The notes beneath the pieces were generated by a model, which searched no databases, was not told where the DNA came from, and saw only the letters and a program-made list of their open reading frames with translations. Shown here one piece after another: positions 15,704-24,373 of a DNA stretch of 64,000 nt; position 1 is the first letter of the stretch, and each line of letters starts with the position of its first letter. A program made the translations under genes and the position numbers. The DNA comes from Hymenobacter guriensis (lineage in GTDB: Bacteria; Bacteroidota; Bacteroidia; Cytophagales; Hymenobacteraceae). Location: assembly GCF_015773195.1 (NCBI RefSeq), contig NZ_JADWYK010000008.1:62001-126000 (forward strand). Direction: 5' to 3'.

Positions 15704-17863
15704 ATGCCCAACTACAACGCGGTTACCAAACACATTACGCTGCCCGACGGGCGGCAGATTTCCATTGAAACCGGCAAGCTGGCCAAATTTGCCGACGGCG
15801 CCGTAGTGGTACGCCTCGGCGACGCCATGCTGCTGGCCACCGTCGTTTCGCAGCCCAGCTCGCGCGGCGATGTGGATTTCCTGCCTTTGTCGGTTGATTA
15901 CCAGGAGAAATTCGGTGGTGCCGGCAACATTCCCGGCTCGTTCCAGCGCCGCGAAGGCCGCCTCTCGGATTACGAAATCCTGGTTTGCCGTATCGTAGAC
16001 CGTATCCTGCGCCCGATGTTCCCCAAGGACTATCACTACGAGGTGCAGGTGATGATTACCCTGATTTCGGCCGATAAAACCGTGCAGCCCGACGCCCTGG
16101 CTGCCCTGGCCGCCTCGGCTGCCCTCTCGATTTCGGATATCCCCTTCGCCGGCCCCATCTCGGAGGTTCGCGTAGCCCGCATCGACGGCAAGCTGCAGAT
16201 CAACCCCCTCACCGCCGACATTGCCCGCGCCGACATCGACCTGATTGTAGGAGCCACGGCTGACTCGGTAGCCATGGTAGAAGGCGAAATGAACGAAGTA
16301 AGCGAAGAGGAAATGGTGGAAGCCATTGCCTTCGCACACGAAGCCATCAAGGAGCAGGTGCGCGTGCAGCTGGAGCTGGCGGCCGAAGTGGAGAAGTCCC
16401 ACGTGAAGCGCGAGTATCCCAAGTACGAGGAAAACGACGACTTGAAAAAACGCATTCAGGAAGGCGTGTACGAGCAGGCCTACCAGATTGCCAAATCGGG
16501 CAACCCCAGCAAAGCCGGCCGCAAGGAAGGTTTTGGGGCCATCAAAAAGTCGCTGACGGAGAAACTACTGGAAGAGCAGCCCGAGCTGGACATGAAGATG
16601 TTCGGCCGCTACTACTCGTCGGCCGAGAAAAAGGCTATTCGCGACATGATGATCAAGGAGCGCACCCGCCTCGATGGTCGTCAGCTCACGGAAATCCGCC
16701 CCATCTGGAGCGAGGTGAACTACCTGCCTGGTGCCCACGGCTCGGCTTTGTTCACCCGCGGCGAAACCCAGTCCCTGACCACGGTAGCCCTCGGCACCAA
16801 GCTCGATGAGCAGATCATCGACACGGCCATGACCTCTGGTTACAGCAAGTTCATGCTGCACTACAACTTCCCGGCCTTCTCGACCGGCGAGGTGAAGCCC
16901 AACCGCGGCCCCGGCCGCCGCGAAATCGGCCACGGCAACTTGGCCCAACGTTCTCTGAAGAAGGTAATGCCATCCGACGACGAGAACCCCTACACCGTGC
17001 GCATCGTGTCGGACATCCTGGAGTCGAATGGCTCCAGCTCGATGGCCACGGTTTGCGCCGGCTCAATGGCGTTGATGGACGCTGGTATTCCGGTGCGCGC
17101 TGCCGTTTCGGGTATTGCCATGGGCCTCGTGCAGGACAAGGAAACCGGCGAATATGCCGTGTTGTCCGACATTCTGGGCGATGAGGACCACCTCGGCGAC
17201 ATGGACTTCAAAGTTACCGGCACCGAGAAAGGTATCGTGGCTTGCCAGATGGATATCAAAATCCAGGGCTTGAGCGCCGAAATCATGACGGCTGCCCTGC
17301 ACCAGGCCCGCGAAGGTCGCCTGCACATCCTGCGTGAAATGGCCAAGACCATTGCTGCGCCGGCTGCCGAGTTGAAGCCTCATACGCCCCGCTCGCACAA
17401 AATGCTGATCGACAAAGAGTTTATTGGTGCCATCATCGGGCCCGGCGGTAAAGTCATTCAGCAAATCCAGAAAGACACCAACGCCACGGTTATCATCGAG
17501 GAGAAGGACGAGAAAGGCCACGTAAGCATCTACGCTTCCAACCAGGAAGACATGCAGGCCGCCATCGACCGGATCCGCGCCATTGCAGCCGTACCCGAGA
17601 TTGGCGAAACCTACAAAGGTAAAGTACGCAGCATCCAGCCCTACGGCGCCTTCGTGGAAATCATGCCGGGCAAAGATGGCTTGTTGCACATTTCCGAGGT
17701 GGCCCACGAGCGGCTGGCCTCGCTGGAAGGCGTGCTGGAAGTAGGACAGGAGATTGACGTGAAACTGCTGGACATCGACAAGAAAACGGGCAAGTACCGT
17801 CTCTCGCGCAAAGTGCTGCTTGCCAAACCCGAGCGCACAGCTGACTCCAACGGCGCCGCTTAA
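15704..17863 (+). CDS. pnp: Polyribonucleotide nucleotidyltransferase (PNPase)
   Basis: 3'-5' phosphorolytic exoribonuclease of mRNA decay, normally a homotrimer. The 719-residue protein has the full layout: RNase PH domain 1 (from ITLPDGRQISIETGKLAK), a helical linker, RNase PH domain 2 (ERTRLDGRQLTEIRPIWSEV, GSALFTRGETQSLT, and the catalytic region MDFKVTGTEKGIVACQMDIK), a KH domain (FIGAIIGPGGKVIQQIQKDT) and a C-terminal S1 domain (GETYKGKVRSIQPYGAFVEI). The ATG at 15704 matches the family N-terminus MPNYNAVTKHI; a longer frame upstream crosses the rpsO terminator and is not plausible as protein. Confidence 0.97.
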   Translation: MPNYNAVTKHITLPDGRQISIETGKLAKFADGAVVVRLGDAMLLATVVSQPSSRGDVDFLPLSVDYQEKFGGAGNIPGSFQRREGRLSDYEILVCRIVDRILRPMFPKDYHYEVQVMITLISADKTVQPDALAALAASAALSISDIPFAGPISEVRVARIDGKLQINPLTADIARADIDLIVGATADSVAMVEGEMNEVSEEEMVEAIAFAHEAIKEQVRVQLELAAEVEKSHVKREYPKYEENDDLKKRIQEGVYEQAYQIAKSGNPSKAGRKEGFGAIKKSLTEKLLEEQPELDMKMFGRYYSSAEKKAIRDMMIKERTRLDGRQLTEIRPIWSEVNYLPGAHGSALFTRGETQSLTTVALGTKLDEQIIDTAMTSGYSKFMLHYNFPAFSTGEVKPNRGPGRREIGHGNLAQRSLKKVMPSDDENPYTVRIVSDILESNGSSSMATVCAGSMALMDAGIPVRAAVSGIAMGLVQDKETGEYAVLSDILGDEDHLGDMDFKVTGTEKGIVACQMDIKIQGLSAEIMTAALHQAREGRLHILREMAKTIAAPAAELKPHTPRSHKMLIDKEFIGAIIGPGGKVIQQIQKDTNATVIIEEKDEKGHVSIYASNQEDMQAAIDRIRAIAAVPEIGETYKGKVRSIQPYGAFVEIMPGKDGLLHISEVAHERLASLEGVLEVGQEIDVKLLDIDKKTGKYRLSRKVLLAKPERTADSNGAA

Positions 17864-17882
17864 CTGCCGCCGGCCGAACTTT

Positions 17883-17926
17883 CGCGGGTACCGGGGTGTT
17901 GCACACAGTCAAGCCCGGTACCCGCG
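17883..17926 (+). terminator. Hairpin after pnp (weak terminator)
   Basis: CGCGGGTACCGGG and CCCGGTACCCGCG form a perfect 13-base stem with an 18-base loop, 19 bases after pnp. Only a short TTT follows, so termination efficiency is uncertain. The rpoD promoter must lie in or after it. Confidence 0.6.
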
Positions 17927-17998
17927 TTTGGGTACTTTCCGTATACCGGATCAACACGACGTCATCCGCATCAATAACTCAACTCTCTCGCGCCCGCA

Positions 17999-18862
17999 AT
18001 GAGACAGCTAAAAATCAGCAAGCAGATCACCAACCGCGAAAGCCAGTCGCTGGATAAATACCTCCAGGAGATTGGCAAGGTGGATCTGCTAACCCCCGAC
18101 GAGGAGGTAACGCTGGCGCAACGCATCAAAGAAGGTGACCAGCAAGCGCTGGAAAAACTCACCAAGGCCAACCTGCGCTTCGTGGTGTCGGTAGCCAAGC
18201 AGTACCAGAACCAGGGCCTGAGCCTGGGCGACCTGATCAACGAGGGCAACCTCGGTCTGATTAAAGCCGCCAAGCGCTTCGACGAAACCCGGGGCTTTAA
18301 ATTCATTTCCTACGCCGTTTGGTGGATTCGCCAGTCGATTCTGCAGGCTCTGGCCGAGCAGTCGCGCATCGTGCGTCTGCCCCTGAACCGGGTTGGCTCG
18401 CTGAACAAAATCAGCAAGTCTTTCTCGGAACTGGAGCAGAAGTTTGAGCGCGAGCCTTCGCCCGAAGAAATTGCTGAAGTACTGGAGCTGACGACCTCAG
18501 AAGTGGTCGACACGCTCAAGATTTCGGGTCGCCACGTATCGGTGGATGCTCCGTTTGTGCAGGGCGAGGAAAACCGTCTGCTCGACGTGCTCGAAAACGA
18601 GGACGAGGAAAGCCCCGACATGGGTCTGATGAACGACTCGCTCCGCAAGGAAGTGCAGCGCGCCCTGAGCACGCTCACCAAGCGCGAAGCCGACGTTATT
18701 ACCCTCTACTTCGGCCTGAATGGGGAACACTCGCTCACGCTGGAGGAAATCGGGGAGAAGTTCAACCTTACCCGCGAGCGGGTGCGCCAGATCAAAGAAA
18801 AAGCTATTCGCCGCCTGCGTCATACTTCGCGCAGCAAGGCCCTGAAGCCTTACCTCGGGTAA
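17999..18862 (+). CDS. rpoD: Primary RNA polymerase sigma factor
   Basis: The housekeeping sigma factor of Bacteroidota type, 287 residues. It lacks region 1.1 and begins [20 protein letters not shown]. Visible parts: region 1.2 ([20 protein letters not shown]), region 2 ([20 protein letters not shown] to [13 protein letters not shown], the -10/-7 recognising part), region 3 ([19 protein letters not shown]) and region 4 with its helix-turn-helix ([20 protein letters not shown]). It should direct transcription from the TAnnTTTG boxes seen throughout the window. A strong terminator follows. Confidence 0.95.
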   Translation: MRQLKISKQITNRESQSLDKYLQEIGKVDLLTPDEEVTLAQRIKEGDQQALEKLTKANLRFVVSVAKQYQNQGLSLGDLINEGNLGLIKAAKRFDETRGFKFISYAVWWIRQSILQALAEQSRIVRLPLNRVGSLNKISKSFSELEQKFEREPSPEEIAEVLELTTSEVVDTLKISGRHVSVDAPFVQGEENRLLDVLENEDEESPDMGLMNDSLRKEVQRALSTLTKREADVITLYFGLNGEHSLTLEEIGEKFNLTRERVRQIKEKAIRRLRHTSRSKALKPYLG

Positions 18863-18877
18863 TAAGTTTTACCCTCT

Positions 18878-18915
18878 AACAAAAAACCCCGGCCTGATAG
18901 TTGGGGTTTTTTGTT
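18878..18915. terminator. Terminator after rpoD
   Basis: AACAAAAAACCCC (18878-18890) is the exact inverse of GGGGTTTTTTGTT (18903-18915), 15 bases after the rpoD stop. Confidence 0.88.
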
Positions 18916-18963
18916 GTAGCCATGGGCCTCCCGTCACTGTGGAGGTAAGCCCGCCGGTCCTGT

Positions 18964-18971
18964 TACCTTTG
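18964..18971 (+). promoter_or_regulatory. -7 promoter box of trxB
   Basis: TACCTTTG, a full TAnnTTTG match, 55 bases before the trxB ATG and downstream of the rpoD terminator. Confidence 0.7.
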
Positions 18972-19026
18972 TACTTCTCACCTTCACGCTACATACCGCT
19001 CGGGTCAGTCCTGGAGCTTTTTTCTC

Positions 19027-19974
19027 ATGGAGAATACCACCCCAGAACACGTAAAGTGTCTGATTATCGGTTCGGGCCCAGCAGGCTATACCGCAGCTAT
19101 TTATGCGGCCCGAGCCAACATGCAACCTGTGATGTACCAGGGCCTGCAGCCCGGCGGTCAGCTCACCATCACCAACGACGTAGAGAACTTCCCCGGCTAC
19201 CCCGATGGCATCATGGGACCGGAAATGATGGAGGACCTGAAAAAGCAGGCCGCCCGTTTTGGTACCGATATCCGCTACGGGCTGGCTACCAGCGTCGACT
19301 TCTCGGGCCAGCCGCACCGCGTCACGATTGATGAGAAGATTGAGCTGACGGCCGATGCCGTGATTCTGGCTACCGGAGCTTCGGCCAAGTGGCTTGGCAT
19401 TCCGTCGGAGCAGCGACTCAATGGCTCGGGCGTATCGGCCTGCGCCGTGTGCGACGGGTTCTTCTACCGGGGCAAGGACGTGGCCATTGTGGGCGCCGGC
19501 GACACGGCCGCCGAAGAAGCTACCTACCTGGCCAACCTCTGCAACAAGGTGTACATGCTGGTGCGGAAAGGGGAGATGCGCGCTTCGCGCATCATGCAGA
19601 AGCGCGTGGAGGACAACCCCAAGATTGAAATCCTCTGGAATACCGTGACGGATGAAATCCTGGGTGAGCACGCTGTGGAGGGGGTACGGGTGAAAAACGT
19701 ACTGACCCACGAAACCCGCGAAATTGCCATTCATGGGTTCTTCGTGGCCATCGGGCACGAGCCGAACTCCAAGATTTTCCAGCCCTACCTGCACCACGAC
19801 GAGCAGGGCTACCTGAAGACTATTCCCGGCACCAGCAAAACCAACGTGGACGGCGTATTTGCCTGCGGCGACGTGCAGGACTACACCTACCGTCAGGCCG
19901 TGACGGCGGCCGGCACCGGCTGCATGGCTGCCCTGGACGCGGAGCGCTACCTGGCTGCCAAAGACCTACACTAA
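19027..19974 (+). CDS. trxB: Thioredoxin-disulfide reductase
   Basis: NADPH-dependent flavoenzyme that reduces thioredoxin. The 315-residue protein has the N-terminal FAD-binding GSGPAGYTAAIYAARA, the redox-active CAVC (Cys139 and Cys142), the NADPH-binding GAGDTAAEEATYLA and the C-terminal FAD contact FACGDVQDYTYRQAVTAAG. Length and order are those of low-molecular-weight TrxR. It has its own promoter and stands alone. The bacillithiol gene bshB1 lies further downstream, so two thiol-redox genes are near neighbours, though a palindrome and a peptidase gene separate them. Confidence 0.96.
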   Translation: MENTTPEHVKCLIIGSGPAGYTAAIYAARANMQPVMYQGLQPGGQLTITNDVENFPGYPDGIMGPEMMEDLKKQAARFGTDIRYGLATSVDFSGQPHRVTIDEKIELTADAVILATGASAKWLGIPSEQRLNGSGVSACAVCDGFFYRGKDVAIVGAGDTAAEEATYLANLCNKVYMLVRKGEMRASRIMQKRVEDNPKIEILWNTVTDEILGEHAVEGVRVKNVLTHETREIAIHGFFVAIGHEPNSKIFQPYLHHDEQGYLKTIPGTSKTNVDGVFACGDVQDYTYRQAVTAAGTGCMAALDAERYLAAKDLH

Positions 19975-19985
19975 GCGTAGCTTCT

Positions 19986-20060
19986 GGCCGTTAGCGGTTG
20001 GCTGTTAGCTTTGCCTGATAAAAATGGCTAAGCGCAAACAGTTAGGAGCTGTTAGCACAT
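19986..20060. repeat. Iterated TTAGC-type intergenic repeat after trxB
   Basis: The gap holds the words GTTAGCGGTTGGCTGTTAGC and, in part as inverse, GGCTAAGCG and CAGTTAGGAGCTGTTAGC. It is the same style of short-word iteration as in other gaps of the window but with a different word. Confidence 0.45.
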
Positions 20061-20122
20061 GTTTTGCCCGGAGAAAGGCTGGCCCGTTGCTATCAGTTCG
20101 TAGCTCAATCTTTTAAATCCTG

Positions 20123-21238
20123 TTGCATTTGCCGACTAAAGTAATTTCCTGGCTTGGGCTGCTCGTGTGCCTGCTGCTGCTCCTGGCCCGCCCCGATGAG
20201 GCGCAGGCTCAGCGCCGCCGCACCACGCAGCCCCGTGCCAAGAGCGGATCCTCCGGGAAGCGCAAGGACTTCTTCAAGTTCAAGTCGCCCACCATCCGCT
20301 ACGTGCGCCCCGACACCACCGTGCTCATCAAGACGGAAGATCTGCCCGATGATGATTCGGAGGCTTCGAAGTCCATCTACTTCAACCCGGCCAAGCAGCT
20401 GTCCATCGTGAGCGAGGATACGACCACGCTGGACGAGGGCGAGCAGCAGATTGTGGAGGTATCGGATGAGGTGCTGATTGACTCTTCCTGGATCAAGGTG
20501 GCCGGCTACTATGCCATCTGGGATACGCGCAACATCAACCCCTACCGGGTAGACGGGCGCCGCATCAAGGACACGCTGAACCTGCGCTTGGTGGAGCCCG
20601 AAAAGCAGCGCTTCAGCAAAATGCCCCTGACGGAAACCCCGCTGACTTCCGACTTCGGCTTCCGGGGCTACCGCTGGCACTACGGCGTGGATCTGGACCT
20701 GGAGACCGGCGACTCGGTGAAGGCCGTGTTTGACGGGGTGGTGCGCATCGTGAAGTGGGACGGCTCGGGCTACGGCAACTACATTCTGGTGCGCCACTAC
20801 AACGGCGTGGAAACGCTCTACGGCCATTTGCAGAAGTCTCTGGTGACGCCGGGTACCTTTGTAAAGGCCGGGCAGCTGATCGGGCGGGGGGGCAGCACGG
20901 GCCGCAGCACCGGCTCCCACCTGCACTTTGAGGTGCGCTACGAGGGTAACCCCATCGACCCGGAGCAGATGTACAACTTCCCCGACTACAAGCTGCGCGG
21001 CGACAATTTCCAGATTACCTCGGCCCTGTTCAATTACTACAACAAGGCTCTGCGTGCCCGCGCCGCGGCCAAGCGGCACGCACCCACGGCCGCCCGCCGC
21101 ACCGTCACGCACCGCATCCGCTCCGGCGACACGGTGTCGGGCATAGCCCAAAAGTACGGGGTGTCGCAGGCCCAGATCCGCCGCCTCAACAGTGGCCTGA
21201 GTACCCTGCGAATCGGCCGCACCATTCGAATAAAATAG
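20123..21238 (+). CDS. Exported M23 metallopeptidase with LysM domain
   Basis: A 371-residue exported protein: a hydrophobic signal (VISWLGLLVCLLLLLA) cleaved near AQA, a Ser/Lys-rich linker, an M23 (LytM) endopeptidase domain (~170-290) with the zinc motifs HYGVDLD and GSHLHFEVRY, and a C-terminal LysM peptidoglycan-binding motif (RSGDTVSGIAQKYGVSQAQI). It should cut peptide cross-links of the wall. The start is TTG at 20123 or the TTG at 20129; no ATG is available before the signal peptide, so the exact start is uncertain. It stands alone, with palindromes on both sides. Confidence 0.85.
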   Translation: MHLPTKVISWLGLLVCLLLLLARPDEAQAQRRRTTQPRAKSGSSGKRKDFFKFKSPTIRYVRPDTTVLIKTEDLPDDDSEASKSIYFNPAKQLSIVSEDTTTLDEGEQQIVEVSDEVLIDSSWIKVAGYYAIWDTRNINPYRVDGRRIKDTLNLRLVEPEKQRFSKMPLTETPLTSDFGFRGYRWHYGVDLDLETGDSVKAVFDGVVRIVKWDGSGYGNYILVRHYNGVETLYGHLQKSLVTPGTFVKAGQLIGRGGSTGRSTGSHLHFEVRYEGNPIDPEQMYNFPDYKLRGDNFQITSALFNYYNKALRARAAAKRHAPTAARRTVTHRIRSGDTVSGIAQKYGVSQAQIRRLNSGLSTLRIGRTIRIK

Positions 21239-21240
21239 GG

Positions 21241-21383
21241 TCTTGGGGACTTAGGAGCTTAGGCACTTGGTTTCCGTTCAACGACGTCTCAGTAGGGGCT
21301 TGGGGACTTGGTTTCCGTGCAATGAAGCGTTGCTTTCAGGAACATAAACTAAGCCCCCAAGCCCCCAAGTCCCCAAGTCCCCA
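21241..21383. repeat. Iterated-word palindrome upstream of bshB1
   Basis: The left side repeats CTTGGGGACTT, CTTAGGAGCTTAGG and GGGGCTTGGGGACTTGG. The right side carries the inverse in tandem: AAGCCCCCAAGCCCCCAAG then TCCCCAAGTCCCCAA. It also contains a direct repeat of GGTTTCCGT. It could form a very stable RNA hairpin just before the bshB1 start. Confidence 0.7.
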
Positions 21384-21387
21384 AAAT

Positions 21388-22107
21388 ATGAAACTCGATA
21401 TACTGGTATTGGCCTCACACCCCGACGACGCCGAGCTGTGCTGCGGCGGTACCATTGCGGCCGCTATTGCCCAAGGTAAAAAAGTAGGTATTGTAGACCT
21501 CACGCGCGGGGAGCTGGGCACCCGCGGCACGGCCGCCACCCGCGCCCAGGAAGCTGCCGACGCGGCCCTGATACTCGGCATACAGGCCCGCGAGAACCTG
21601 GGCCTGCCCGACGGTTTTTTTCGCAACGACCGGGAACACCAGCTGCCTATCGTGGCTGCCGTGCGTCGCTACCAGCCCGATATCGTGCTCTGCAACGCCG
21701 TACACGACCGACACCCCGACCATGGCCGGGGCGCCCAGCTGGCCTCCGACGCCTGCTTTCTGTCCGGCCTGAAGATGATTGAAACCCTCGGCGACGACGG
21801 CCAGCCTCAGGAAGCCTGGCGCCCGAAGCAGGTGTACCACTTCATCCAGGACCGCTACATCAAGCCCGATTTCGTGGTGGATATTTCCGCGCACTGGCAA
21901 ACGAAGCGCGATTCCGTGGCCGCCTATGCCTCCCAGTTCAATGTAGCCGCCGACGGGCAGCCGCACACCCATATTTCTTCCCCCGAGTTCTGGCACTTCA
22001 TGGAAGGCCGGGCCCGCGAGTTCGGCCACGCCGTGGGCGTGGAGTTTGGTGAAGGCTTCACCGTGGAGCGGCCCATCGGCGTGCGCGACGTAGCAACGCT
22101 GTTTTAG
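21388..22107 (+). CDS. bshB1: Bacillithiol biosynthesis deacetylase BshB1
   Basis: Zinc-dependent N-acetylglucosaminyl-malate deacetylase of the LmbE/PIG-L family, the second step of bacillithiol synthesis. The 239-residue protein has the family metal motif HPDDAELCCGG near the N-terminus, DLTRGELGTRGT, and the second motif HDRHPDHGRGA, followed by YASQFN and the C-terminal GVEFGEGF typical of BshB1. The ATG at 21388 starts exactly at the conserved MKLDILVLASHPDD; an upstream in-frame ATG would translate the palindromic repeat. It implies bacillithiol as the thiol buffer. Confidence 0.92.
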   Translation: MKLDILVLASHPDDAELCCGGTIAAAIAQGKKVGIVDLTRGELGTRGTAATRAQEAADAALILGIQARENLGLPDGFFRNDREHQLPIVAAVRRYQPDIVLCNAVHDRHPDHGRGAQLASDACFLSGLKMIETLGDDGQPQEAWRPKQVYHFIQDRYIKPDFVVDISAHWQTKRDSVAAYASQFNVAADGQPHTHISSPEFWHFMEGRAREFGHAVGVEFGEGFTVERPIGVRDVATLF

Positions 22108-22140
22108 TAGGGTGCGGGGCTTGTCCCCGCCCGGCGTTGC
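22107..22140. repeat. Half copy of a GGGGCTTGTCCCCGCCC repeat
   Basis: GCGGGGCTTGTCCCCGCCCG followed by GCGTTGCA directly after the bshB1 stop matches the left arm of the palindrome at 57819-57919. The right arm is absent. Confidence 0.65.
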
Positions 22141-22156
22141 ATGAAACCTGGTGCGG

Positions 22157-22739
22157 CTAAGGCTCCAGTAACCCCCCCAGGGCTGCGGCCTCTGCTTCGA
22201 GGGCCGTGATACGGGCCTGCAGCAAGTGCCAGCGCGTAACATCCGCGGCTGGCAGGGTGCGGGCCTTCCGCTGCAGCCAGTCCCGCAGCCACGTCCGCCG
22301 CTCCGCTGTCTCAGCATCGGCGTCGGCAGGGGGGGGCAGGGTAGGTGGCCAGGAGGGTGGGCAGGGCCTGCGCCCACCGTGCGGCGGCCCGGGCTTGCCG
22401 GGTTAGCTTATCGGCCTCCTGGCGCAGGCCTGCGGCTTGCTGCAGGCAGGTGCGCCGCCGAAAATCAAGCTCCACCGCCTCGGGGCCCGGCAGGCCGGCC
22501 GGTAGGGCCAGAACGGGCGTGGTGACTTCGGCGGTGGAGCTATAGTCGGCCGGCAGAAGCTGTAGCAGCGGTAGGAGCGCCTGCGTTACCCCACTGGTGA
22601 GCCGGCGCCGACCGCTTTCTATGCCCTGCACCAGGGACGGACTCACGCCCAGATACACGGCCAGCTGATCCTGACGCAGGCCAAACCACGCCCGCACCCG
22701 GGCTAGCGGATTCATAGAAACACGCGAACGACGGGGCAT
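22157..22739 (-). pseudogene. HTH regulator gene interrupted at a G8 tract (pseudogene or phase-variable)
   Basis: On the minus strand an ATG at 22739 opens a frame with an XRE-type helix-turn-helix (LRQDQLAVYLGVSPSLVQGI, then ESGRRRL) and a helical region, but it stops at 22311 soon after a run of eight C (plus-strand G8, 22329-22336). Removing one C restores a clean frame to a TAG at 22157-22159, adding a helical tail (TWLRDWLQRKARTLPAADV, then HLLQARITALEAEAAALGGL) for about 193 residues in total. Codon use in the tail matches the rest. It could be a slipped-strand phase-variable gene, a true frameshift pseudogene or a sequencing error. Two palindromes lie directly upstream. Confidence 0.7.
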
Positions 22740-22747
22740 AGGCAAAA

Positions 22748-22789
22748 AGTTGTCATCTATTTCTGATAAGATAAAAATAGATGACAACT
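22748..22789. repeat. Perfect palindrome 1 upstream of the HTH gene
   Basis: AGTTGTCATCTATTT (22748-22762) and AAATAGATGACAACT (22775-22789) are perfect 15-base inverses around a 12-base loop. It lies in the presumed promoter of the HTH gene and shares the core ATCTATTT/AAATAGAT with palindrome 2. Confidence 0.9.
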
Positions 22790-22797
22790 CTTTCGTT

Positions 22798-22843
22798 GAA
22801 TGTGTAATCTATTTTTGTAAAACTAAAAATAGATTACACATTC
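22798..22843. repeat. Perfect palindrome 2 upstream of the HTH gene
   Basis: GAATGTGTAATCTATTTTT (22798-22816) and its exact inverse (22825-22843) form a 19-base perfect inverted repeat with an 8-base loop. Together with palindrome 1 the core AAATAGAT occurs four times in alternating orientation in 90 bases. Confidence 0.9.
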
Positions 22844-23006
22844 TGACCGCATACCTGATGCTACTTGCCTTTCCCTTAGCCGCAAACAGGTTGGTTGAGC
22901 ACCCGGTCAGCGGAAGGGAAATCTGCTGGGAGTGTACCTGCCAAGGCTGGTTTTGTGTAGCTAAGAGCCTCTGACGGCTGGTTTACCAACGTGTAGCGTC
23001 TGACCC

Positions 23007-23432
23007 ATGACTTCATCTGACTCCCTTACTACCGCGCCAGAGCCGGCCCCTGCTGCGCCTCATTTCTCCTTGAAGCCCGCCAAACGCCTCCGCCTTAAAG
23101 CGGCTGCAGCCACCACGGCCACCCAACTGCTGCCCCTGCTCAAACTCCTCGACACCATCCAGCCCCAGGTGGCCAGCGACTCTGTGTTTCACCTCCGGCG
23201 CCTGAAAATTCAGGCCCACTTTGCGGAGGTGCGCCAGGAAATCCGGGCCGAGCGGCCCCGGCGGCAGAAGCTGCAGTTTGCCTTTCAGGCCCTCTCGGAG
23301 CTGGTGCGCGAAGAAGCCCGCGACATCAGCCGCGACGAGCTGCAGCAAGCCGCCAAGGAAGTAGTGCTAGCTACACTCAAGAACGCCCCGGCCCTGATTA
23401 ATGCAGCGCATCAGGCCAGGCTGCTGGCGTAA
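23007..23432 (+). CDS. Hypothetical protein, mostly helical
   Basis: A 141-residue protein that I do not recognise. The first ~20 residues are Pro/Ala/Ser-rich; the rest is charged and helical (LKLLDTIQPQVASDSVFHLR, QKLQFAFQALSELVREEARD), with basic patches (KPAKRLRLKAAAATTATQLL). There is no signal peptide or membrane segment. It lies downstream of the paired palindromes, facing away from the HTH gene, so the palindromes could serve a divergent promoter for both. That link is inference. Confidence 0.6.
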   Translation: MTSSDSLTTAPEPAPAAPHFSLKPAKRLRLKAAAATTATQLLPLLKLLDTIQPQVASDSVFHLRRLKIQAHFAEVRQEIRAERPRRQKLQFAFQALSELVREEARDISRDELQQAAKEVVLATLKNAPALINAAHQARLLA

Positions 23433-23785
23433 CGGAAGGAGTAGATGGCTACGGACAAGCAAATCCTCCTCGCTTTTTTCCTAGCCTACCAGATTTATAG
23501 CTGTTAGATGCCCTAGAGCCATTTTTGCTTCACGCCTAGATGATGTATAAATATTTTTTCTATACCCATACCGTCTTCTAAATAATATTAGGTTTGTACA
23601 CTTATTGTTGAACCAGTAAGTGCTGTTAGTAGCATGCTGTCCCCTCGTTTTCATGCTCTACTAGCTCAGGATGCGAAGAGACCATCCTAGAGTAATGGCC
23701 CCACTTACTATCGATAAGCATTCCGTAAACGATGGCATCGTCTAGCTTTAGGCTGCCAATTTTTCATCCTATACTTTTTTCTCGT
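23433..23785. other. AT-richer gap without a recognised gene
   Basis: The 353 bases between the helical hypothetical gene and the lipoprotein gene contain only short frames. Base composition is clearly more AT-rich than the housekeeping parts. TAGGTTTG at 23589-23596 fits the -7 consensus and could begin a transcript into the lipoprotein gene, but it lacks a -33 TTG. Nothing else was seen. Confidence 0.4.
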
Positions 23786-24226
23786 ATGAAACGATTCTTA
23801 TCCATCACCCTAATGAGTCTGCTTGTTTTGGTCATGGCTTGCTCAAAGAAGCAAGAAGCGGAACCAGCCCCTGTCTTTGAGGGGACCTGGAAGCAAACGC
23901 ACCAACGGACACTCATTCAAGATGATAAAGGGCTGGTACTCTCTGATAAAGACGATACCCCCGCCACCCGCCAGGTCTATACCTTTTCAGGGGATACCTG
24001 TACGCTAACCCTTGACCCTGCTCCGACTTATGAATTCCGGTATCCGTTTACCTACACCTACTCAGGCGATGTGCTTAAGCTGGTGCCAGCCTTTCCGGGT
24101 GGTACGGGATATGACAAGTATCAGGTCCTGGAATTCACAAAGACTGCACTGACCCTGAAAACCAATACAATGATTTTGCAGAACGTAGGGACCGTTACGT
24201 ACACCTTTTATTTCGCCCGACAATAA
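23786..24226 (+). CDS. Small lipoprotein, lipocalin-like beta-rich
   Basis: A 146-residue lipoprotein with signal peptide MKRFLSITLMSLLVLVMAC (lipobox VMAC). After a short linker the sequence EGTWKQTHQ and alternating strands (RQVYTFSGDTCTLTLD, FTYTYSGDVLKLVPAF, and KTALTLKTNTMILQN) resemble the lipocalin-like domains common in Bacteroidota lipoproteins. The function is unknown. Base composition is lower in GC than the flanks, suggesting a more recent or faster-changing gene. It is followed by a bidirectional terminator. Confidence 0.75.
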   Translation: MKRFLSITLMSLLVLVMACSKKQEAEPAPVFEGTWKQTHQRTLIQDDKGLVLSDKDDTPATRQVYTFSGDTCTLTLDPAPTYEFRYPFTYTYSGDVLKLVPAFPGGTGYDKYQVLEFTKTALTLKTNTMILQNVGTVTYTFYFARQ

Positions 24227-24324
24227 CCCACTCGGGCTGTGGTTTGCCTTCCAGATGCAACTTCTTTCAGAGCTAGAAATGGCTTTCGCGGTGCTGAAGT
24301 AACTTATATGTTATTTTGAAAGCA

Positions 24325-24354
24325 AAAACGCCCGGCTATTTAGCCGGGCGTTTT
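24325..24354. terminator. Bidirectional terminator between lipoprotein and biotin carboxylase genes
   Basis: AAAACGCCCGGCTA and TAGCCGGGCGTTTT form a perfect 14-base inverted repeat between convergent genes. Confidence 0.9.
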
Positions 24355-24373
24355 GTGTTTCTTAAAAGAACTT

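Noticed and set aside
22748..22843. Invertible promoter or integron attC site
   Set aside because: The segments between the inverted arms are only 12 and 8 bases, too short for an invertible promoter, and no integrase or invertase gene is nearby.
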